DNA from: Peribacillus sp. Bi96
GTDB taxonomy: Bacteria; Bacillota; Bacilli; Bacillales; DSM-1321
Direction of reading: 5' to 3'
NCBI RefSeq assembly: GCF_918698115.1
Contig: NZ_CAKKLV010000022.1
Location: forward strand, 1 to 64,000
Length of the DNA: 64,000 nucleotides
Every line of letters starts with the position of its first letter. The first letter of the stretch is position 1. Shown piece by piece: positions 43,936 to 53,664 of this stretch. The position numbers were made by a program, and so were the translations under genes. The notes beneath the pieces are model-generated. The model searched no databases. It was not told the origin of the DNA and saw only the letters and a program-made list of their open reading frames with translations.

Positions 43936-45570
43936 TTACTTACCAATATATTTATCCACATACTTTCCACTGACCTTCCTGCTGCTATACTGTAAGAAGT
44001 CCAATGCAAAAATCATGAATTCGAGGCCCAGACGCTTATCCGAACGCATAAAATCGGAACCTAACAGTTTCTCTAACTTTTCGAGCCTATGATAAAGTGT
44101 TTGCCGAACAATGAATAGTTGTTTTGAAGTTTCCTGTTTAGATCCGTTACAAGCTAGATAGGTCTTTAAGGTAGGCATTAATTCCCCATTGTTTTGCCTG
44201 TCATATTCAATGACAGGACCTAAATATTCGTGCACCGTTTCCTCCAGATTACCATGTTTATTTATGAGGGAAATCATGCGGTGCATATGTAAGTCCTGAT
44301 AAAAAAAGCTTCTGCTCTCCTTTGGTAAGGTATCCTGAAGCAATAGAGTCTCTCGTGCCGTTTCATAACTTTTATAAATCTCACTTAACCTTTGAACATG
44401 CTTTCCAAAACCAATAGAAAGCTGACTCATGCGATTACGACCGCTTACATCCATTTTCATAATACGATCAACTGCGCCTGTCACCCTCGATTTCCAATCT
44501 TCAGATGAACGATTATCGCCTAAAATAAAAACAAGATGCTGGTGTACTTCCATAGAAAATATCTGAAAGCCGTATTGTTCAAAGACTGTCCTAAACATTA
44601 TCTTGAAATAAGTTCCGTCCAATTTTGCAGAACTTTTATTAAACCTTGGATGCTGCTTGCAAATGCAGACGATTCCGCCATCTAACTGCATTTTCGGATC
44701 AACATAAGAAAGCCTCTCTCGGATAGCTTCATCACTATACTCACCTTCAATCCAATTTGTCAGCCATTTACTCTCTTCCGACATTTTCTTTTCTTCTATA
44801 TATAAATCCCTTAATAGATGTTGTGCCAAAGCGGTAGCCGTCCGATCCAAAATAAGTGAATCAAAGTCCGTCAACGCTCTGTCGTTGCTGCAAATGAGCA
44901 GTTCCGCATAATTCTCACCAAGCACTTGAATCGGCTGTCTAAGAACGGTTTTATCCACATTCCGCTTTTCTTCATATACGTCCGCTACCATTTGATAGGT
45001 TACCTTTTTATTTATTTTTGGAATGCTGGCTATATCATTTTCATTAAAAATAAGAATAACCTGTACATTTAAGTAGCTATGGAGAAATTTTAGAATTGGT
45101 TCATAATGGTCAATTTCGAGGAGATATTTATTTAACTGCTGGGAGTAGTTTTCTAAGTTGGAGATCATTTGATATTGTTTATTAATGATTAGGGAATGAA
45201 TATCCTGAGTGATTTCCACGAAAGGGACTTCTTCATGAAAAAGGATGATAGGGAATTGTTGTTCATTCGCAAGATCAATGGCACACTGCGGCACTGCCAT
45301 CGTGTTGGAGCCAATCTCAATACAGAGCCCAGCCGCATTGCATTCAATTAACTGTTTTAAATAGGAGAGAAGCGTTTCATCACAATCTTTCCAACCTAAA
45401 CCGGTGGACAGAATAAGTTCATTTCCATTTAACAAATGGCTGATTTGGGTGACTTCCATGCAGTGGACCCACTTCACTCGACGCTTTATCCCACTGCTAC
45501 CTGCGATTATATCCGTCAGATTGAAATGCTTGCGCGTTAGAATTTCCTCGATTGTAATCGACGTATTCAT
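43936..45570 (-). CDS. PucR-family transcriptional regulator
   Basis: The 544-residue protein has an N-terminal PucR domain (ITIEEILTRKHFNLTDIIAGSSGIKRRVKWVH..., ~1-125), a GGDEF-like/CdaR middle region and a C-terminal PucR HTH_30 domain (TLKTYLACNGSKQETSKQLFIVRQTLYHRLEKLEKLLG, ~465-505). PucR activates purine catabolism in B. subtilis. Here it lies downstream of a reductive pyrimidine catabolism operon on the same strand, separated by a terminator, so it is probably that operon's activator. Target sites were not identified. Confidence 0.85.
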   Translation of the reverse strand: MNTSITIEEILTRKHFNLTDIIAGSSGIKRRVKWVHCMEVTQISHLLNGNELILSTGLGWKDCDETLLSYLKQLIECNAAGLCIEIGSNTMAVPQCAIDLANEQQFPIILFHEEVPFVEITQDIHSLIINKQYQMISNLENYSQQLNKYLLEIDHYEPILKFLHSYLNVQVILIFNENDIASIPKINKKVTYQMVADVYEEKRNVDKTVLRQPIQVLGENYAELLICSNDRALTDFDSLILDRTATALAQHLLRDLYIEEKKMSEESKWLTNWIEGEYSDEAIRERLSYVDPKMQLDGGIVCICKQHPRFNKSSAKLDGTYFKIMFRTVFEQYGFQIFSMEVHQHLVFILGDNRSSEDWKSRVTGAVDRIMKMDVSGRNRMSQLSIGFGKHVQRLSEIYKSYETARETLLLQDTLPKESRSFFYQDLHMHRMISLINKHGNLEETVHEYLGPVIEYDRQNNGELMPTLKTYLACNGSKQETSKQLFIVRQTLYHRLEKLEKLLGSDFMRSDKRLGLEFMIFALDFLQYSSRKVSGKYVDKYIGK

Positions 45571-45779
45571 CCATCCACATCCTTTTATAAACTGCTTTAA
45601 AATCTATTATAAACGGACAATCCTTAAACCTCCAGACACTTGTCAGAAAATCTAACGTCAAAATTCTACATAAAATTCGGCGTTTTTCCATCCACATTGC
45701 TGCCAGGCAAACCAAATCCCTCTGTTCATTCACGTTTTATCCGTATCATTTCCCTATTAAAGCAAACGTCTAAACACGT

Positions 45780-45815
45780 ACAAAAAAGGACCCATTCATT
45801 GAGGAATAGGCCCAC
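45780..45815 (-). terminator. terminator of the pyrimidine-degradation operon
   Basis: On the minus strand GGGCCTATTC pairs with GAATGGGTCC (two G-U pairs, loop CTCAAT-type) and is followed by TTTTTTG. It lies ~20 bp past the last small gene. Confidence 0.8.
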
Positions 45816-45832
45816 TTCAAACCTTTTTCATT

Positions 45833-46048
45833 TTAATTCAACTTCTTGAAAAGCAGCGTAGAGAAGTATTTTCTTCCTTCCGGGGTTTTGATGTTCAACT
45901 GTTTCCATTCCTGCTTCGTCCCTTCAATCAGTTCAAAATCGAGAAAAGCCCCGCTTAAATTTTCTGAAACCCGGGTGATTCGATATCCTCTTTCAAGTAA
46001 AAAATCGATTTGTTCCCTTTCTAAGCGATAATCTTGATATTCGGACAT
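45833..46048 (-). CDS. hypothetical protein in the pyrimidine operon, 71 residues
   Basis: A 71-residue charged protein (SEYQDYRLEREQIDFLLERGYRI..., ending YFSTLLFKKLN) without membrane segments, cysteines or known motif. GGGGG seven bases before ATG 46048 marks the start, which lies 18 bp downstream of the permease stop region, and a terminator follows, so it is the last gene of the operon. Occurrence with the permease suggests a helper or regulatory role; that is inference only. Confidence 0.7.
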   Translation of the reverse strand: MSEYQDYRLEREQIDFLLERGYRITRVSENLSGAFLDFELIEGTKQEWKQLNIKTPEGRKYFSTLLFKKLN

Positions 46049-46065
46049 TTCCATTCCCCCTTTCT

Positions 46066-47550
46066 TCACACGTTCTCCCGGCCTGTTTCAGCCGTGATAA
46101 CCATCTCTTCTTCGCGTTCTACATCTTTTTTGATTTTCCAATCCCTTCCGACTGTAATACCCAAATATTTCTCATCACTGGGATCCATGATTTCAGCTTG
46201 CTCATATTTCTTGAACCACCAAAACTTAGCTAATGTATAATAACTTGCACTGCCCAGAACAAAACCAACAATAAACGAATAATTTGAAAAAATCGTTGCA
46301 CCGATTCCTCCAATCGCCCAAGAAATGATTCCTGCCCAATTCACTCCATTCAAATATTTATACTGACCTTCACTTTCATAGAGTGCTAGTACATTGACTC
46401 GTCGTTTGCGGAGGAAGTAATAATCTGCTACCAGGATGCCGACAATGGATGCCAGGATTCCACCTATTATTAATAAAACCTTTATTATAATACCGAACAA
46501 GCTCCATGGCTGAACGACTATCCCTATGACCCCCGCTACAACGACCCCCGCCCAAAACGGTATTTTAGGACCCATGATATTGGAGAAAATGGTAGCTGCG
46601 GGTATGACATTGGCCGTAGTATTCGTCGACCATTGAGCAAATACAATCATGATTAATAGGACGCCGAGAGCAATTCCACTTGCGGATCCCTGAATAGCAA
46701 CTACGGGGTCGTAATTGGAAACGGCCATATAAGAAACCGCTCCGATAATGACCATGAACGTCTGAGTGATGGGATAGGTGATAATATTCCCAATTATCTG
46801 GCCCTTATTGCGCTTGAACCAATTTTTTTCATTTTTTGGTGCCTTTATATAGCGGGAGAGTGTCGGCATATCTGCCGTCAATGTGCCCCAGAATCCCATA
46901 TTTGCCATAATGACGACCATGAAAGCCGTAGCGGCAGCCCCGCCTGTGACCGGACTTTCAATCCAGGACCATACATCTCTTCCTTGGGCCACAGCTTGAT
47001 CGGAAAGGGTAAAATACATCCAGCCAGAAATCAAAATGATAACGGGTGCTGCCAAGTCCGCAAAACGTTCTATCGACTTGATTCCCATTGCCGTGTTCAC
47101 TAATTGTAAAACGGCAAAAATGAGGAAGCAGATAAACCAATTATCAAAATCAAAGAGGGTTGCAAAGATTGCATTCATTGCCGTTGCTCCAAAGTAGGTG
47201 TTAAGACCAAACCAGCATGAAGCTACAAACCCCCGTACAACCGATGGGATATGGGTGCCAATCGTACCGAACGGCGCCCTCATATAGACAGGGAAAGATA
47301 TGCCATGCTCAACTCCTATATCGCCTGTCATCGTCATCAAAAAGCCAAGAGCCACACAGGCAATGACCGTTGCTAGAACAACCCAGCCTAAGGATAAACT
47401 TTGAACACCGTTCCCACCAATTGCGAAGGCGGCCAATACTACGGCCATGCCCACCCAAATAAAACCAAATCCGGCTGCACTTATGTTTTTCTCACTATGA
47501 GGTATAGGCAGCAAATCGGGAGACTTTAAATAATCATTCTTCCCACTCAT
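46066..47550 (-). CDS. NCS1-family nucleobase/hydantoin:cation symporter
   Basis: The ~494-residue permease has 12 predicted helices of the NCS1 (cytosine/allantoin/hydantoin) family. Typical segments are GFIWVGMAVVLAAFAIGG, EHGISFPVYMRAPFGTIG (helix 3) and GFWGTLTADMPTLSRY (helix 6). It lies between dihydropyrimidinase and a small gene, so uracil, thymine, dihydropyrimidines or hydantoins are likely substrates. ATG 47550 follows AGGGGGATTTGAT. Confidence 0.9.
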   Translation of the reverse strand: MSGKNDYLKSPDLLPIPHSEKNISAAGFGFIWVGMAVVLAAFAIGGNGVQSLSLGWVVLATVIACVALGFLMTMTGDIGVEHGISFPVYMRAPFGTIGTHIPSVVRGFVASCWFGLNTYFGATAMNAIFATLFDFDNWFICFLIFAVLQLVNTAMGIKSIERFADLAAPVIILISGWMYFTLSDQAVAQGRDVWSWIESPVTGGAAATAFMVVIMANMGFWGTLTADMPTLSRYIKAPKNEKNWFKRNKGQIIGNIITYPITQTFMVIIGAVSYMAVSNYDPVVAIQGSASGIALGVLLIMIVFAQWSTNTTANVIPAATIFSNIMGPKIPFWAGVVVAGVIGIVVQPWSLFGIIIKVLLIIGGILASIVGILVADYYFLRKRRVNVLALYESEGQYKYLNGVNWAGIISWAIGGIGATIFSNYSFIVGFVLGSASYYTLAKFWWFKKYEQAEIMDPSDEKYLGITVGRDWKIKKDVEREEEMVITAETGRENV

Positions 47551-47594
47551 ATCAAATCCCCCTATATTCATTTGCATGATTCCTTACCAAAGTT

Positions 47595-49013
47595 TCAGAC
47601 TGGTAGCTTTTTCCCAGCAATCAGTTTTTGAGCTGTATTGTATTTTGCCCTTTTCAAGAATTGCCCTTTTCCAGCATCACCTACAAATTGTTTATCTTTA
47701 ATGACGAATTGCCCTCTAGATAAGACAGAAACCGGTTCTCCTGTAATCTCCATCCCTTCAAAGGCATTATAATCAACTGCCATATGATGAGTATCTGCAG
47801 AAATGATCCTTTCCACCTTCGGGTCAAAAATGACAATATCAGCATCCGACCCAACTGCAATCGTCCCTTTCTTAGGGAATAATCCAAAAAGTTTGGCTGC
47901 ACGTGTAGAAGTTAGATCGACGAACTGATTCAAGGTAATACGCTCTTTCAAGACACCTTCAGAAAAAAGGATACTCATGCGATCTTCAATCGTGGGACCG
48001 CCGTTCGGTATTTTCGTGAAATCTTCACGTCCCAGGTCCTTTTGCCCTTTAAAATCAAAAGAGCATTGATCCGATCCTATCGTTTGCAGCTGTCCCATTT
48101 TTAAAGCATTCCATAGTACTTCCTGATTCTTCTTCTCCCTTAATGGAGGGGACCATACATATTTAGATCCCTCGAAATGAGGCTTTTCCAGGTAGGACTG
48201 ATCAAGGACCAAATATTGCGGACAAGTCTCCCCCCAAATATCAACGCCTTTATTCCTTGCCTCAATTATCTTTTCTACTGCCTCTTCACATGTGACATGT
48301 ACGACATACAGCTGACCGTTTGCCATTTCCGTCAGTTTAGCTGCCCGTCCAGTTGCTTCTCCTTCAAGCTCCGGCGGCCTTGTTAATGCATGGTATATTG
48401 GATCGGTGTTACCTTCAGCAAGCGCCTGCTTTGTAAGATAATCGATGACATCACCATTTTCAGCGTGAACCATGACAAGCGCGCCAAGTTCCTTCGCTTG
48501 CAGCAAAGTGCGATATAGCGTGGCATCATCGGCTTGAAAAACATTCTTGTAAGCCATGAACACCTTAAAGGAAGAAATCCCTTCATTATCGATGATACTT
48601 GGCAACTCAGCCAATACATCATCATTAATCTCACTGATCATTAAATGAAAACCATAATCTATGGCGGCTTTTTCATTGGCCTTTTCATGCCATGTTTCAA
48701 TCGCTTTCTTTAACGGCACCCCTTTTTCGGTCAAACAAAAGTCGATGACCGTTGTCGTGCCTCCATATGCAGCAGCAATCGTACCCGTTTCATAATCATC
48801 CTTTGTCGTTGTCCCGCCAAACGGCATATCGAGATGTGTATGTGGGTCAATGCCACCCGGAAAAATATAAGCACCTTTTGCATCGATGACTTCAGCCCCC
48901 TCTGCCGGCAGGTCCTTGCCAATCATTGCAATCTTCTCATTTTCTATTAATATATCGGCTTGATACGTATCTGCAGCAGTTGCGATCGTTCCGTTTTTAA
49001 TGATTTTCTTCAT
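47595..49013 (-). CDS. hydA: dihydropyrimidinase (hydantoinase)
   Basis: The ~472-residue cyclic amidohydrolase has the metal-binding PGGIDPHTHLDMPFGGT, the carboxylated-lysine segment SSFKVFMAYKN, MVHAENGD, VVHVTCE and the catalytic Asp in IGSDQCSF. It opens 5,6-dihydrouracil or dihydrothymine to N-carbamoyl-beta-amino acids, the second step of reductive pyrimidine catabolism. Start ATG 49013 follows GGAGGGGTCTAAT. It overlaps the 3' region of preA by a few bases in the longer frame. No beta-ureidopropionase follows in this window. Confidence 0.93.
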   Translation of the reverse strand: MKKIIKNGTIATAADTYQADILIENEKIAMIGKDLPAEGAEVIDAKGAYIFPGGIDPHTHLDMPFGGTTTKDDYETGTIAAAYGGTTTVIDFCLTEKGVPLKKAIETWHEKANEKAAIDYGFHLMISEINDDVLAELPSIIDNEGISSFKVFMAYKNVFQADDATLYRTLLQAKELGALVMVHAENGDVIDYLTKQALAEGNTDPIYHALTRPPELEGEATGRAAKLTEMANGQLYVVHVTCEEAVEKIIEARNKGVDIWGETCPQYLVLDQSYLEKPHFEGSKYVWSPPLREKKNQEVLWNALKMGQLQTIGSDQCSFDFKGQKDLGREDFTKIPNGGPTIEDRMSILFSEGVLKERITLNQFVDLTSTRAAKLFGLFPKKGTIAVGSDADIVIFDPKVERIISADTHHMAVDYNAFEGMEITGEPVSVLSRGQFVIKDKQFVGDAGKGQFLKRAKYNTAQKLIAGKKLPV

Positions 49014-49027
49014 ATTAGACCCCTCCA

Positions 49028-50314
49028 TCATTTTACGAAATCAACACTTTCATTACCTATGCCTCCAAGGAATTCTTGGCGTTCATTCCACGTCATAGGT
49101 GGTAATTCATTCGTTAATTCGATCATATCGATCGCCCCATCGACCGGGCATACGATCGAGCAAAGATTACAGCCTACGCAATCTTCTTCACGTACTCTCA
49201 AGAAGGAGCTGCCTGATGTGCCCTTTAACATATCTATACATTGATGCGAAGTATCTTCACATGCAATATGACATTTGTTGCAATTGATGCACACCTCATT
49301 ATTAATGCGCGCCACGACCTTATAATTAAGATCTAAATTCCCCCAATCGGAATAGCGCGGTACAGACTTACCGACAATATCCATCACAGAGGATATCCCT
49401 TTTTCATCCAGGTAATTGGACAGGCCATCAACCAAATCTTCCACTATCCTAAAGCCGTGATGCATGGCAGCCGTACAAATTTGCACTCCCGTTGAGCCCA
49501 TCAGCAAAAACTCCACTGTATCCTGCCAATTTGATATTCCTCCAATTCCGGAAATGGGAACATTAATCGCTGGGTTCCTTGCACACTCTGCCACCATGTT
49601 TAAAGCGATGGGCTTCACCGCAGGACCACAGTACCCTCCGTGAGCCCCCTTGCCGCCTACATGGGGAATCGTGTTCCATGAATGGATATCCACTCCCGCC
49701 AAGCTGTTAATCGTATTGATCATACTAATTGCATCCGCACCACCGCGTACCGCCGCTTCCGCCGTAACCGTAATGTCTGTTATATTGGGGGTAAGCTTGA
49801 CAATGACAGGTTTTGTTGCAGCTTCCTTTGCCCAATATGTTTGCTTTTCCACTAGTTCTGGAACCTGTCCTGAAGCGGCCCCCATCCCACGCTCAGCCAT
49901 TCCGTGCGGGCAGCCAAAGTTCAATTCGTAACCATCAACCCCCACGTCCTCTATCCGCTTGATGATCTCATGCCACTTTTCCTGTCGTGGCTCTACCATT
50001 ACGGATGCAATGATTGCATGATCGGGGAACCTTTTTTTCGTTTCATATATTTCTTTCAAATTCACTTCAAGCGGCCGATCCGTAATTAATTCTATATTGT
50101 TGAACCCGGCGACTCTCTGCCCATTAAAACCAACAGCCGCAAAACGTGATGAGACATTCAGGATGGGATCGCCCAATGTCTTCCAAACAGCGCCTCCCCA
50201 GCCAGCTTCAAACGCCCGTTGTACTTGATACCCCGAATTCGTAGGTGGTGCTGAAGCAAGCCAAAAAGGATTGGGAGATTTAATACCTGCAAGATCAATT
50301 GATAAATCAGCCAT
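49028..50314 (-). CDS. preA: NAD-dependent dihydropyrimidine dehydrogenase subunit PreA
   Basis: The ~428-residue subunit has an FMN-binding dihydroorotate-dehydrogenase-like barrel (NPFWLASAPPTNSG, LNFGCPHGMAERGMGAA with the active Cys, VKLTPNITDI, GIGGISNWQD) and a C-terminal pair of 4Fe-4S clusters (CINCNKCHIAC and CVGCNLCSIVCP). With PreT it reduces uracil and thymine to dihydropyrimidines. ATG 50314 follows AGGAGG. Second in the preT-preA-hydA order. Confidence 0.94.
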   Translation of the reverse strand: MADLSIDLAGIKSPNPFWLASAPPTNSGYQVQRAFEAGWGGAVWKTLGDPILNVSSRFAAVGFNGQRVAGFNNIELITDRPLEVNLKEIYETKKRFPDHAIIASVMVEPRQEKWHEIIKRIEDVGVDGYELNFGCPHGMAERGMGAASGQVPELVEKQTYWAKEAATKPVIVKLTPNITDITVTAEAAVRGGADAISMINTINSLAGVDIHSWNTIPHVGGKGAHGGYCGPAVKPIALNMVAECARNPAINVPISGIGGISNWQDTVEFLLMGSTGVQICTAAMHHGFRIVEDLVDGLSNYLDEKGISSVMDIVGKSVPRYSDWGNLDLNYKVVARINNEVCINCNKCHIACEDTSHQCIDMLKGTSGSSFLRVREEDCVGCNLCSIVCPVDGAIDMIELTNELPPMTWNERQEFLGGIGNESVDFVK

Positions 50315-50340
50315 GATTAGCCTCCTAATTTTCATTATTA

Positions 50341-51705
50341 TTAAGCAATATCCACCGTTTCGCCCCTTAAAGTCAGGTCGATTTCATAGGCTGTCTTCTT
50401 TCCTTGCTGGGCAGCTGAAACAACCATTGCCTCACCTTGGCCTTTTCCAAAAATCACATCCCCGCAGGCAAAAACCTTTTCATTCGATGTTTTATAGGAA
50501 TCCCCTTCCAATATAACGACGCCATCATCATGTTGTATGCCAAACTGCTCAATCAATCCTACATATCTGGATTGACCTATGGCACGGATGACTCCATCTA
50601 CTGGTATGACGAACTCTGATCCAGAAATCGGGACTGGACGGCGCCTCCCATCTTCCCCAGCCTCGCTAAGCACCATTTTCACACACTCGATGCCCGTTAC
50701 CTGACCGCTATCATTCGATAAGATCCTCGAGGGATTAGTCAGCCAATGAAACCCGACACCTTCTTGCTTGGCGAACTCATATTCAAAATCATAAGCTGTC
50801 ATTTCCTTTTGGGTACGACGATAGATAATCCCCACTTGTTCGGCACCAAGACGTACAGAACAAGTCGCGGCATCAATCGCTGTATTCCCAGCCCCAATTA
50901 CCGCCATCTTCTTCCCGATGAATTTATCAGTAAGGGCCTTTGTTTTCGTTGCCTTGACGAATTCGATTGCATCATAAACCTCAGCTAAGTCTTCTCCTTC
51001 AATTCCAAGCTTGGGAACATCGGACATGCCGATTGCTAAAATGACAGCATCATAGTCGGCAGTTAGCTGATTTGCAGAAACATCAACCCCGACACGTGTA
51101 TTGGTTTTAATTTCAACATCAAGACTCTTTACTTGTTCGACTTCCCAATAAGAAATGCTCTGAGGCAAACGAAAGGATACAATTCCGTAAGTATTTAAAC
51201 CGCCTGGATTTTTTTCAGCTTCGAAAATGGTTACACTGTAACCAAGCAAGGCTAATTCCCTTGCTGCAGATAAGCCCGCTGGACCGCTTCCTACAATGGC
51301 AACCTTTTTGCCATTCTTTTTCCCGGCCTTGAATAGAGCTTGTTTATTTTGGATGGCCCAATCTGTGGAATAACGCTGGAGATTGCCAATCATGATTGGC
51401 TTTGTAGAATGATTTAGGACACATGCCCCCTCACATAACTCTTCAGTCGGACATACCCGCGCACAGCTGGCACCGACAGGATTGGCCGTCATGATCGTCT
51501 TGGCCGACCCTTTAATATTGTCTGAAGCTATTTTCTTAATAAAACTTGGAATATCTATCCCAGTTGGACAGGCTTGGATACATGGGGCATCATAGCAGTA
51601 TAAACATCGATTCGACTCTTCCAAAGCTTCCCTTGGGGACAAACCCCTCTCCGCTTCATGAAAGTTCATTTCAAGGCTACCTTTTATCGGGCTCGACATA
51701 CTCAT
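50341..51705 (-). CDS. preT: NAD-dependent dihydropyrimidine dehydrogenase subunit PreT
   Basis: The 454-residue flavoprotein has an N-terminal Fe-S domain with CLYCYDAPCIQACP and CARVCPTEELCEGAC (~34-100), then a GltD-like FAD/NAD(P)H oxidoreductase with VAIVGSGPAGLSAARELALLG and MAVIGAGNTAIDAATCSVRLG. It passes electrons from NADH to PreA. GGAAGGAG eight bases before the ATG supports the start. It is the first gene of the operon. Confidence 0.94.
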   Translation of the reverse strand: MSMSSPIKGSLEMNFHEAERGLSPREALEESNRCLYCYDAPCIQACPTGIDIPSFIKKIASDNIKGSAKTIMTANPVGASCARVCPTEELCEGACVLNHSTKPIMIGNLQRYSTDWAIQNKQALFKAGKKNGKKVAIVGSGPAGLSAARELALLGYSVTIFEAEKNPGGLNTYGIVSFRLPQSISYWEVEQVKSLDVEIKTNTRVGVDVSANQLTADYDAVILAIGMSDVPKLGIEGEDLAEVYDAIEFVKATKTKALTDKFIGKKMAVIGAGNTAIDAATCSVRLGAEQVGIIYRRTQKEMTAYDFEYEFAKQEGVGFHWLTNPSRILSNDSGQVTGIECVKMVLSEAGEDGRRRPVPISGSEFVIPVDGVIRAIGQSRYVGLIEQFGIQHDDGVVILEGDSYKTSNEKVFACGDVIFGKGQGEAMVVSAAQQGKKTAYEIDLTLRGETVDIA

Positions 51706-52190
51706 CTACTATTCTCCTTCCAAACATTCATTTGTAAAAAATAAAAAAGGAGGAATTGTGCATAAATACATTTCCCATCCTTATATTCAAAGGATTCAAA
51801 CAGTGCCTACATGGTTTTTCAACATTTATTCATCAGACAATCATGGCGATAGATTTAAAAATCCTCTCATTCCTTTTTTGTTTTCTATCATTCTCTCACT
51901 GGCCATGCCTCGGTCCTTGCTTCCTCCAGTCATTAATGCCCCCCTATTACTCTTAAAAACTCAAATTCCGGCATTTAACCTGATAAATGAGTATTCTTTA
52001 TTTTATACTGATAAAAAGTAAGATACATTATACAAAGTGTAAAGTATTACCAGTTGCTACATATGCAATATGTAATATTCATGTTATATTTCCTAACAAT
52101 AAATGATAAGCATCGTCATTTTTCTACAACCACTCTTACTATTCATCAAACTTAAAGGATGTTCATTCCTGATTTGCCCTGAAAACCAAC
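51706..52190. other. intergenic region upstream of preT
   Basis: About 480 bp without a convincing gene. It should hold the preT promoter. A plus-strand GTG frame (51758-52021) with AGGAGG upstream gives an unconvincing Pro/Ile/Leu-rich product and is not called. Short hairpins are present at 51777-51797. Confidence 0.4.
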
Positions 52191-52395
52191 TTATCAACAC
52201 TTTGTCCACATAAGTAAAAGCCCAGAAACTTTATTCGAGTTTTTCTGGGCTTTTTATCTTTATCCACAGTTTATACACAAAAAACATGACTTGAATCTCT
52301 GTGATTGTGCAGGACAGAAGCATTCACTTAAAAGTTATCCACATTCACAAACTTATTTTCCCACTTATCAACAATTCGTCACCAACTTATCAACA
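52191..52395 (-). promoter_or_regulatory. cluster of seven DnaA-box-like sites
   Basis: All on the plus strand reading TTATNCACA or TTATCAACA: 52191 (TTATCAACA), 52202 (TTGTCCACA), 52260 (TTATCCACA, perfect), 52271 (TTATACACA), 52335 (TTATCCACA, perfect), 52365 and 52387 (TTATCAACA). Three of the spacings are 11 or 22 bp, about one or two helical turns. They lie between the hflX stop codon and beyond its terminator. No dnaA or dnaN gene is near. Confidence 0.7.
52218..52255 (-). terminator. terminator after hflX
   Basis: The stem AAGCCCAGAAA/TTTCTGGGCTT, with its loop, is flanked by A- and T-runs. It lies ~150 bp past the hflX stop, inside the DnaA-box cluster. Confidence 0.78.
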
Positions 52396-52401
52396 GGCAT
52401 T

Positions 52402-53664
52402 TCATTCTGGGTGAATAACGTATGAATGATATTTCTCATAATCTGTTTTCTTGCACTCAAGCCTTATTCGGTATCCATTTTCCTCATATTCCGTTTCCGT
52501 TATATGGCCATTTTCATTGAAGTAAGAAACCAACTGTCCTTGATCAAATGGAATCAGCATTTCACAGCGAATATAGTCCACAAAAATATGTACGCGAATT
52601 TGATCGATCAATTCCTCGATGCCCACTTTGTTTTTTGCTGACATATATACAGACTCACGATTCACCCGCGGAATTTCCAAACTAGTAAGATCCGCTTTAT
52701 TATAAGCGAAAATCGTTGGAATCCCTTTAATCCCTATATCATCTAAGGTCTGTTCAGTTATCTCTATTTGCTGCTCATGATTGGGATTGGAAAAATCGAC
52801 AACATGGATCAATAGGTCCGCTTCTACCACTTCTTCCAGTGTAGATCGAAATGCTTTCACAAGATGATGCGGCAATTTAGAGACAAATCCCACCGTATCC
52901 GTCAATAAGAATTCCTTCTTATCCGGGAGCGGAATGTTTCGTACGGATGTCTCAAGAGTAGCAAACAGCATATCCTTTTCCAAAACCCGCTTCTCGGCTG
53001 TTGGATGAAACATCTCAATTAAAGCATTCATGATTGAAGATTTCCCTGCATTCGTATAACCGACTAAGGATACGACAGGGATGGCATTCTTCTTCCGCTG
53101 CTTCCTCTGCGTTTGCCTGTGTGCAACAAGGTCCTCCAGTTCTTTATTCAATACTCTTATATTTTCTTCGATTCTCCTGCGGTCAAGCTCTAGCTGCTTT
53201 TCACCGGCTCCTTTGTTTGTACCGACTCCGCCACTCTGACGGCCTAATGATTCCCTTAAACCGACGAGACGTGGGAGCATATACTGAAGCTTTGCCACTT
53301 CCACCTGAAGCTGCGCTTCCTTCGTTTTCGCCCGATGCGCAAAGATGTCCAGAATCAAGATTGTCCGATCGATCACCTTGCAATCCATGTCCCTCTCCAG
53401 ATTCCGTAGTTGCGAAGGGGAAAGCTGATCATTAAAAATGACAACGTTTGCTTCTTTGTAGTCAACGAGACTTTTTACTTCCTCAACCTTTCCAGTACCG
53501 ATAAAATGTGATGAGGTCACCCGTTGCAAATTTTGTGTGATGGTCCCTACAACCTCTACCTCACATGCCTCCGTTAAATTTGCCAATTCCTCCATCGAAT
53601 ACTCAAAATCCTTTTGGCCATTGAGATTAACTCCAACCAAGATTGCCCTTTGTTGTAATTCCAT
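52402..53664 (-). CDS. hflX: GTPase HflX
   Basis: The 420-residue P-loop GTPase has the HflX N-terminal domain (~1-190, with GTGKVEEVK and the coiled RRRIEENIRVLNKELEDL linker) and a TRAFAC G domain: G1 GYTNAGKSS (~203-211), G3 DTVGFV, G4 NKAD. HflX binds the 50S ribosome and splits or rescues stalled ribosomes under stress. B. subtilis YnbA is the equivalent. Monocistronic; its downstream region holds a cluster of DnaA-like boxes. Confidence 0.94.
   Translation of the reverse strand: MELQQRAILVGVNLNGQKDFEYSMEELANLTEACEVEVVGTITQNLQRVTSSHFIGTGKVEEVKSLVDYKEANVVIFNDQLSPSQLRNLERDMDCKVIDRTILILDIFAHRAKTKEAQLQVEVAKLQYMLPRLVGLRESLGRQSGGVGTNKGAGEKQLELDRRRIEENIRVLNKELEDLVAHRQTQRKQRKKNAIPVVSLVGYTNAGKSSIMNALIEMFHPTAEKRVLEKDMLFATLETSVRNIPLPDKKEFLLTDTVGFVSKLPHHLVKAFRSTLEEVVEADLLIHVVDFSNPNHEQQIEITEQTLDDIGIKGIPTIFAYNKADLTSLEIPRVNRESVYMSAKNKVGIEELIDQIRVHIFVDYIRCEMLIPFDQGQLVSYFNENGHITETEYEENGYRIRLECKKTDYEKYHSYVIHPE

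Noticed and set aside
51758..52021. 87-codon plus-strand frame with AGGAGG upstream of a GTG
   Set aside because: Product is Pro/Ile/Leu-rich low-complexity text without a domain; spacing is short; it overlaps the expected preT promoter region.
52191..52395. DnaA-box cluster as the chromosomal origin
   Set aside because: No dnaA, dnaN, recF or AT-rich unwinding trio region here; the adjacent gene is hflX.
53034..53435. 133-codon plus-strand frame opposite hflX
   Set aside because: Antisense to conserved HflX coding sequence, no binding site.
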